Positions 60,613 through 64,000 of a stretch of 64,000 nucleotides of DNA are shown here, in pieces. Within the stretch, counting starts at the first letter, position 1; every line of letters begins with the position of its first letter. Source of the stretch: Sphingomonadales bacterium (lineage in GTDB: Bacteria; Pseudomonadota; Alphaproteobacteria; Sphingomonadales; Sphingomonadaceae); the NCBI GenBank assembly GCA_016704425.1, contig JADJAC010000011.1, forward strand, positions 930,001 to 994,000, in the 5' to 3' direction. Under the pieces are notes generated by a model. It worked only from the letters and a program-made list of their open reading frames with translations, ran no database searches and was not told the origin of the DNA. The translations under genes and the position numbers were made by a program.

Positions 60613-61884
60613 TTATTTGACGCGAACGCCGCCCTTGATGACACCCTCCACGGCTTCAAGGGTCCGAATATTGCGAAGGGGATCGCCCTTGACGGCAATC
60701 AGGTCGCCAAAATGGCCGGGAGTGAGACTGCCAATGTCATTCTCTCGCATGACCAACCTGGCGGCCTCGACCGTCGCTGAGCGGATAGCGGCGAGCGGCG
60801 TCATCCCGTATCGCACCATATAGGCAAACTGGCGGGCGTTGAGCCCGTGAGGATAGACTCCGCTGTCGGTCCCAAATCCGATCCTGACGCCCATACGCAC
60901 TGCCTTGCTGAAGCCTTCCCTCTGGATGTCCGTCGTTTCGCGATTCTTGCGGAGATATTCGGCGGGCCAACCCTCCTTCGTGCCGACTTCTTCGATATAG
61001 TCGCCATTGTATACGTCCATCACAAGCCAGACGCCTTCGGCCTTGGCCATCGCAAGGCCCTCGTCGTCGATGAGGCTTGCATGCTCGATCGAGCGCACAC
61101 CGGCGCGGATTGCGGCCTTGATTCCTTCCGCCCCGTGCGCATGGGCTGTTGCATGGCTTTTGTGCGTCCTCGCAACCTCAACTGCGGCGCGCATTTCCTC
61201 TTCGGTCAGCTCGGGTTGGCCTGGTTCGGTTCCGATAGCGAGGACAGCGCCAGTCGCGATGAGCTTGAGGAAGTCTGCACCGCCTGCGAGGAGCGCTTCT
61301 GCCTTGTTGCGCGCCTCGACGGCATTTTCCACCACGCCAAAACGCATCTCCGGCGGCACTGATCCCGCCGGCAGCCCGTTGATTTCTCCACCACCTCCAG
61401 CAATGGTGAGGTAAGTGCCGGCAACCAGCATACGTGGGCCCGGAACCAGTCCCTTGGCGATGGCTTCACGAAGTTTCACGTCTGAAAATACACGGAATGT
61501 GCCGACGTCGCGAACCGTCGTGAAGCCCGCGAGCAAAGTGTCGCGCGCATTCCTTGCGCCAATGAACGCAGTTTCTGCCGGACCCGTTTTGATTGGCTCC
61601 GCAACGTCAGCACCTTGCCCGACATCGGCAAGATGGGTGTGAAGATCGATCAGGCCCGGGAGAACGGTATAGGCCCGCCAATCGATGACCGTGGCGTTGC
61701 CCGGCGGCCGGGTGCAGCGACCCACGGCGCTTACACGTTCGTCAGTGATTGTGATGCATTGGCCCGCCAACAGCCGACCGCTTTCAACGTCAAGCAGACG
61801 GCCTGCCTGCACATAGGTTGTTCCTGCCAATGCAGGGCCTGCAATCAGTAGCGGGATCGCCGCCAGTGCTGTGAGCAATCTCAT
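60613..61884 (-). CDS. Exported amidohydrolase (imidazolonepropionase-like)
   Basis: Metal-dependent amidohydrolase, 423 residues, with a signal peptide (LTALAAIPLLIAGPALAG). Metal ligands: DLHTHLADVG, Lys in DFLKLIATG, HATAHAHGAEGI, RSIEHASLIDDEG and Asp in GFGTDSGVYPHG. Similar periplasmic enzymes in sphingomonads cleave dipeptides such as Xaa-Pro or Xaa-Arg/Lys. ATG 61884 overlaps the phoD stop (ATGA), so the two are cotranscribed. Substrate not determined. Confidence 0.88.
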   Translation of the reverse strand: MRLLTALAAIPLLIAGPALAGTTYVQAGRLLDVESGRLLAGQCITITDERVSAVGRCTRPPGNATVIDWRAYTVLPGLIDLHTHLADVGQGADVAEPIKTGPAETAFIGARNARDTLLAGFTTVRDVGTFRVFSDVKLREAIAKGLVPGPRMLVAGTYLTIAGGGGEINGLPAGSVPPEMRFGVVENAVEARNKAEALLAGGADFLKLIATGAVLAIGTEPGQPELTEEEMRAAVEVARTHKSHATAHAHGAEGIKAAIRAGVRSIEHASLIDDEGLAMAKAEGVWLVMDVYNGDYIEEVGTKEGWPAEYLRKNRETTDIQREGFSKAVRMGVRIGFGTDSGVYPHGLNARQFAYMVRYGMTPLAAIRSATVEAARLVMRENDIGSLTPGHFGDLIAVKGDPLRNIRTLEAVEGVIKGGVRVK

Positions 61885-63512
61885 GCGGATTCGAGCATCT
61901 TCCTGCCCGGCCGGACTTTCATGCGGTGGCCGGCCTTTGTCGCCGTCGAGACCATTTTGACAGTGTCCATGAAGATCCATTCGCAGGTCGCGGCTGCCGG
62001 TGTCAGCGAGACGTGCATGTAACCGCGGTTTGACGTGTCGGTCCAGCGGAGTTCCTTGCTGTTTGCAACAAGGGCCTTTGCGACTTTCTCCTTGTCCTCC
62101 GCCCGAGTGGCGGATTCGATTCCGGGAGAGGTGACGCTGTGGCCGCCAAATTCGACGCCAACCTCGCGATCCCCGTCGATCAAATCAAAAGCCCACGCAT
62201 TGTGGCTGTCACCCGTCACGGCGACAAGGTTGGCATCCGTGGCTTGCGCCGCCCGCAGAAGTCGCGACTTGGCTTGCGGATACCCGCCCCAATTGTCGAG
62301 ATTGTAGGGCAACCCGGCCTTGCCGGCAGCAATGCCTGCCCTAAAGTAGGCATTTGCACGCACGTCCGCCTTTGGATCGAGCCAGTCGAGAGCATCCGGC
62401 GGCGTCGAATTATATCCGATGTTTGTGCCAACCCCAAGGACATGCCAGGTCTTCTTCTGGCGGCTGGCGGCACGGAAGCCGTGATAGAGCCAGTTTTCCT
62501 GCTCTGTCCCCAACATGGTTGCAGCAGGATCCTGCCAGACCCCGTCACGGAAGGCTGAAAGCGCGGCTGCAGGGTCCCCACTGCGCAGAATCGTCCCATA
62601 GCTGGCAGGCCGAGATCGCGCGACCATTCTCGTATCGGTACGGAAATAGGTGGCGAGATCGCCGATGTCATAGCTCTTCCAGGGCTGCTCGCTGACCGGC
62701 ATCCACTCACGCCAAACCTGCATTGCTGCATTCTTGCGATTGGTCCAATCGCCCTCATCCGGCTGGTGATTTTCGGCTCCGCCTTCCCAGGCATCATTGG
62801 CACCTTCATGGTCGTCCGTATTGGCGATCATCGGAAATGCTGCATGCAGCGCCTGCAAATTGGGATCGCTGCGGTAGCTGGCGTAGCGCAAGCGATAATC
62901 GGCGAGATTGTAGAGTTCTGTTTCCGGCAGGATCCGCTTGGATAATCCGGAGCCATTGTCATACCCGCCACGCGCATATTCGTAGAGATAGTCGCCAAGG
63001 TGCAGGACCAGGTCGATATCGTCCCGGCTGGCCGCGTGGGCGTAAGCATTGAAGAGCCCGAAACCAAGATTGGCGCAGGAAAAGACTGCGATGTTGAATT
63101 TCGGAACCTTGCCCAGCGGGAGAGTTCGCGTGCGGCCGACCGGTGACGTCGAACCGTCCGGACCAATGAAGCGGTAATAGTAAGTTGTGCCCGGGGTCAG
63201 GCCGCTTACCGTGATCTTTGCAGTATGGTCCCGCCAGGAACCGGTAATCATTTCTCCTCCGCTTGCGATTTTGGCGAAATCGCGGCTCGGGGAGATTTCA
63301 GCCTTTACCTTCGAAGGAGCCCCGGTGGCGCTGACAAAGCGGGTCCAAAGCAGCACTGAGTCTGAATCGGGCTCACCGCTTGCCACTCCGTGCGTAAAGC
63401 CCTGTCCGCCGAGGAGCGCTTGAGCGGCAAGCGACCCGCCCGGCAAAACAAGTCCGCCAAGCCCGAACGCCCCGGTGGTCAGGAGCGCGCGGCGATCAAT
63501 GATGATTGTCAT
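61881..63512 (-). CDS. phoD: PhoD-type alkaline phosphatase
   Basis: Tat-exported phosphodiesterase/phosphomonoesterase using Fe3+ and Ca2+, 543 residues. The leader has a twin arginine (DRRALLTTGAFGLGGLV). An N-terminal fibronectin-like domain (FTHGVASGEPDSDSVLLWTR) precedes the catalytic part: VLHLGDYLYEYARGGYD, NTDDHEGANDAWEGG and VAVTGDSHNAWAFDLID. It releases phosphate under starvation in relatives; no Pho box was clear upstream. The 129 bases before it hold no gene. Confidence 0.93.
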   Translation of the reverse strand: MTIIIDRRALLTTGAFGLGGLVLPGGSLAAQALLGGQGFTHGVASGEPDSDSVLLWTRFVSATGAPSKVKAEISPSRDFAKIASGGEMITGSWRDHTAKITVSGLTPGTTYYYRFIGPDGSTSPVGRTRTLPLGKVPKFNIAVFSCANLGFGLFNAYAHAASRDDIDLVLHLGDYLYEYARGGYDNGSGLSKRILPETELYNLADYRLRYASYRSDPNLQALHAAFPMIANTDDHEGANDAWEGGAENHQPDEGDWTNRKNAAMQVWREWMPVSEQPWKSYDIGDLATYFRTDTRMVARSRPASYGTILRSGDPAAALSAFRDGVWQDPAATMLGTEQENWLYHGFRAASRQKKTWHVLGVGTNIGYNSTPPDALDWLDPKADVRANAYFRAGIAAGKAGLPYNLDNWGGYPQAKSRLLRAAQATDANLVAVTGDSHNAWAFDLIDGDREVGVEFGGHSVTSPGIESATRAEDKEKVAKALVANSKELRWTDTSNRGYMHVSLTPAAATCEWIFMDTVKMVSTATKAGHRMKVRPGRKMLESA

Positions 63513-63641
63513 GGGACCTCTGCCTCGTTTGGTTTTGTGTGAGGCATAGTGACGATGCAGCGGGCGCGGTCAATATCTCAGCATTGCCGACGTGAAACAA
63601 AATTGAGTCGTGGAGCGTTCGTCCGGAGATCCCGGGATCCC

Positions 63642-64000
63642 TCAATTGAAAGCGATCGATCCACTTTCAATCGTAATGTTCTGAACTGCGCCATAGCGGA
63701 AGGTGCAGGTGAATTGATGCCGATCCTCATCGCCGTCACTCGTCCAATCAGCCCGCTGCTCAACGATGCCCTCAACATTCCATCCATCGCCATTGCGATC
63801 GACCTGGGTGATGTCGCGCACGCTTGCCCTGTTGCCGGCTCGGGCCTCGACGGCTTGAGCACAGGCATCGACCGCTGCATCTTCGCCGTTGATTTTGTCG
63901 TCCGAACGTCCGTTTTTATTCTTGCTCGATGAGGAGAGGATTGCGGCAAGAATGGCAATCACGGCAACGCCTGCAACAACGTCTCCGGCATCAACATGGT
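63642..64000 (-). CDS. Hypothetical protein, 5' end beyond the window
   Basis: The frame is open from the right edge to the stop at 63642. The visible part holds a hydrophobic segment (VVAGVAVIAILAAILSSSSK), a polar linker, and a domain with AVDACAQAVEARAGNRASV and FTCTFRYGAVQNITIESG. I recall sphingomonad proteins with this C-terminal pattern, of unknown function. Two Cys (in DACAQ and FTCTF) may form a disulfide. A GTG at 63962 could start a short form, but the continuous frame suggests the gene begins outside. Confidence 0.6.
   Translation of the reverse strand, partial: HVDAGDVVAGVAVIAILAAILSSSSKNKNGRSDDKINGEDAAVDACAQAVEARAGNRASVRDITQVDRNGDGWNVEGIVEQRADWTSDGDEDRHQFTCTFRYGAVQNITIESGSIAFN

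Overview
The window reads as chromosomal DNA of an alphaproteobacterium, most likely of the order Sphingomonadales (Sphingopyxis/Sphingomonas-like). The basis is a GC-rich sequence, separate F0 genes for I, a, c, b' and b, a class I lysyl-tRNA synthetase, the recO-leuB-metZ-apaG order, and short palindromic spacer repeats of a type I associate with sphingomonads (from memory). It is gene-dense, with many ATGA, GTGA and TTGA start/stop overlaps. I saw no tRNA, rRNA, CRISPR array, phage or complete insertion sequence.

Layout. 1-3.8 kb (minus strand): a sulfate-uptake cluster of a DUF2292 protein, sulfate-binding Sbp, an outer-membrane porin and CysT, whose last part is replaced by unrelated sequence at the window edge. 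4.3-5.7 kb: chromate efflux pump ChrA. 5.8-8.7 kb: F0 ATP synthase genes plus a small secreted protein. 8.8-24 kb: uvrC, recO, leuB, metZ, apaG, a shortened LysR regulator, an aldo/keto reductase, an SDR, a Thr-nucleophile asparaginase coupled to a PAP2 phosphatase, ispG, a retropepsin-like protease, an SDR, two EamA exporters, acetyltransferases and chorismate mutase. 24-30 kb (minus): kup, a KdpD/KdpE-like two-component pair, a 45-residue membrane protein, pyrophosphatase and a hydrolase. 30.4-36 kb: copper chaperone plus metallopeptidase, dnaK-dnaJ behind a heat-shock promoter, and amt.

36-52 kb: SH3 protein, prepilin peptidase, coniferyl-aldehyde dehydrogenase, UDP-glucuronate epimerase divergent from wecB, a variant Nramp transporter, a DinG-type helicase coupled to a SixA phosphatase, lysK, a DUF885 metalloprotein, and argJ with an inositol-monophosphatase-like gene. 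52-64 kb: secA; a stress module of ECF sigma factor, cupin anti-sigma factor, Tat-exported ferritin-like protein and cytochrome c; thiolase; a Baeyer-Villiger monooxygenase behind an FNR-like box; an amidohydrolase coupled to PhoD; and a partial hypothetical gene at the right edge.

The strongest new regulatory signal is a pair of identical bipartite motifs (TGCATCC, 18 bases, GTAAT). One lies upstream of the sigma-factor gene and one upstream of the ferritin-like gene, which suggests one autoregulated regulon. Other points worth attention are the break in cysT, the 45-residue membrane protein in the potassium locus, the Nramp homologue lacking canonical metal-site residues, and start codons recoverable only from stop-codon overlaps.
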